DNA of 6,864 nucleotides, taken from the NCBI GenBank assembly GCA_028877045.1, contig JAGWPQ010000439.1:1-6864 (forward strand), written 5' to 3'. The position numbers and the translations under genes were made by a program. A model generated the notes under the pieces. That model worked only from the letters and a program-made list of their open reading frames with translations. It ran no database searches and was not told the DNA's origin. The stretch is from Bacteroidota bacterium (GTDB lineage Bacteria; Bacteroidota; Bacteroidia; Chitinophagales; Chitinophagaceae). This document shows, in pieces, positions 6,807 to 6,864 of this stretch; the first letter of the stretch is position 1, and each line of letters starts with the position of its first letter.

Positions 6807-6835
6807 CATCGCCTGTTGCGTCGCACTCTTCAACG
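6807..6835 (+). repeat. Intergenic dispersed repeat, copy 2
   Basis: Second copy of the repeat seen at 926-954, in the same orientation, with 25 of 29 bases identical and the same 14-base core (6813-6826). It lies just beyond the terminator that ends the rightward group. The rest of 6777-6864 shows no coding frame or other signal that can be supported. Confidence 0.6.
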
Positions 6836-6864
6836 CTATCGCATTGTGCAGCAATCACAAACAA

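Noticed and set aside
1..6864. CRISPR arrays, tRNA or rRNA genes, transposase genes
   Set aside because: No regularly spaced repeats, no RNA gene signatures and no transposase-like frames were seen on either strand.

Overview
The window looks like a chromosomal segment from a member of the Bacteroidota, most likely close to the Chitinophagaceae. The evidence is low GC with A/T-rich spacers, start codons without Shine-Dalgarno sequences, and protein types typical of that phylum (a Nuc_H_symport-type MFS carrier, a Tat-exported hydroxypyruvate-isomerase-like protein, a DUF1080 protein and a small lipoprotein cytochrome c). The taxonomic call is an inference from style, not from a marker gene.

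Layout: two divergent gene groups start from a 190-base spacer (3117-3306). Leftward, on the minus strand, run an MFS carrier (3116-1914), a Tat-signal TIM-barrel isomerase-like protein (1904-1011) and a GMC-family FAD dehydrogenase (876 to beyond base 1, truncated by the window). Rightward, on the plus strand, run a Gfo/Idh/MocA oxidoreductase (3307-4473), a second TIM-barrel protein without a signal peptide (4510-5565), a lipoprotein cytochrome c (5647-6024) and a DUF1080 / 3-keto-disaccharide hydrolase family protein (6027-6728). A strong intrinsic terminator follows (6744-6776). The divergent spacer carries a perfect 12-base palindrome, GCAAACGTTTGC (3230-3241), of the type bound by LacI/GalR-family repressors. 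A dispersed intergenic repeat occurs in two direct copies, at 926-954 and 6807-6835.

How the genes may work together (inference): the combination fits a catabolic route that starts by oxidising a sugar or glycoside at C3. The GMC enzyme, which has a C-x5-C-x3-C motif like that binding the [3Fe-4S] cluster in bacterial FAD-glucose dehydrogenases, would oxidise the substrate and pass electrons to the lipoprotein cytochrome c. The exported DUF1080 protein, possibly with the exported TIM-barrel protein, would cleave or rearrange the 3-keto-glycoside. The MFS carrier would import the product, and the cytoplasmic Gfo/Idh/MocA and TIM-barrel enzymes would reduce or isomerise it. The individual families are known. 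The least familiar points are their arrangement in one divergent, probably LacI-controlled locus and the pairing of an exported and a cytoplasmic TIM-barrel isomerase. The real substrate cannot be read from the sequence.
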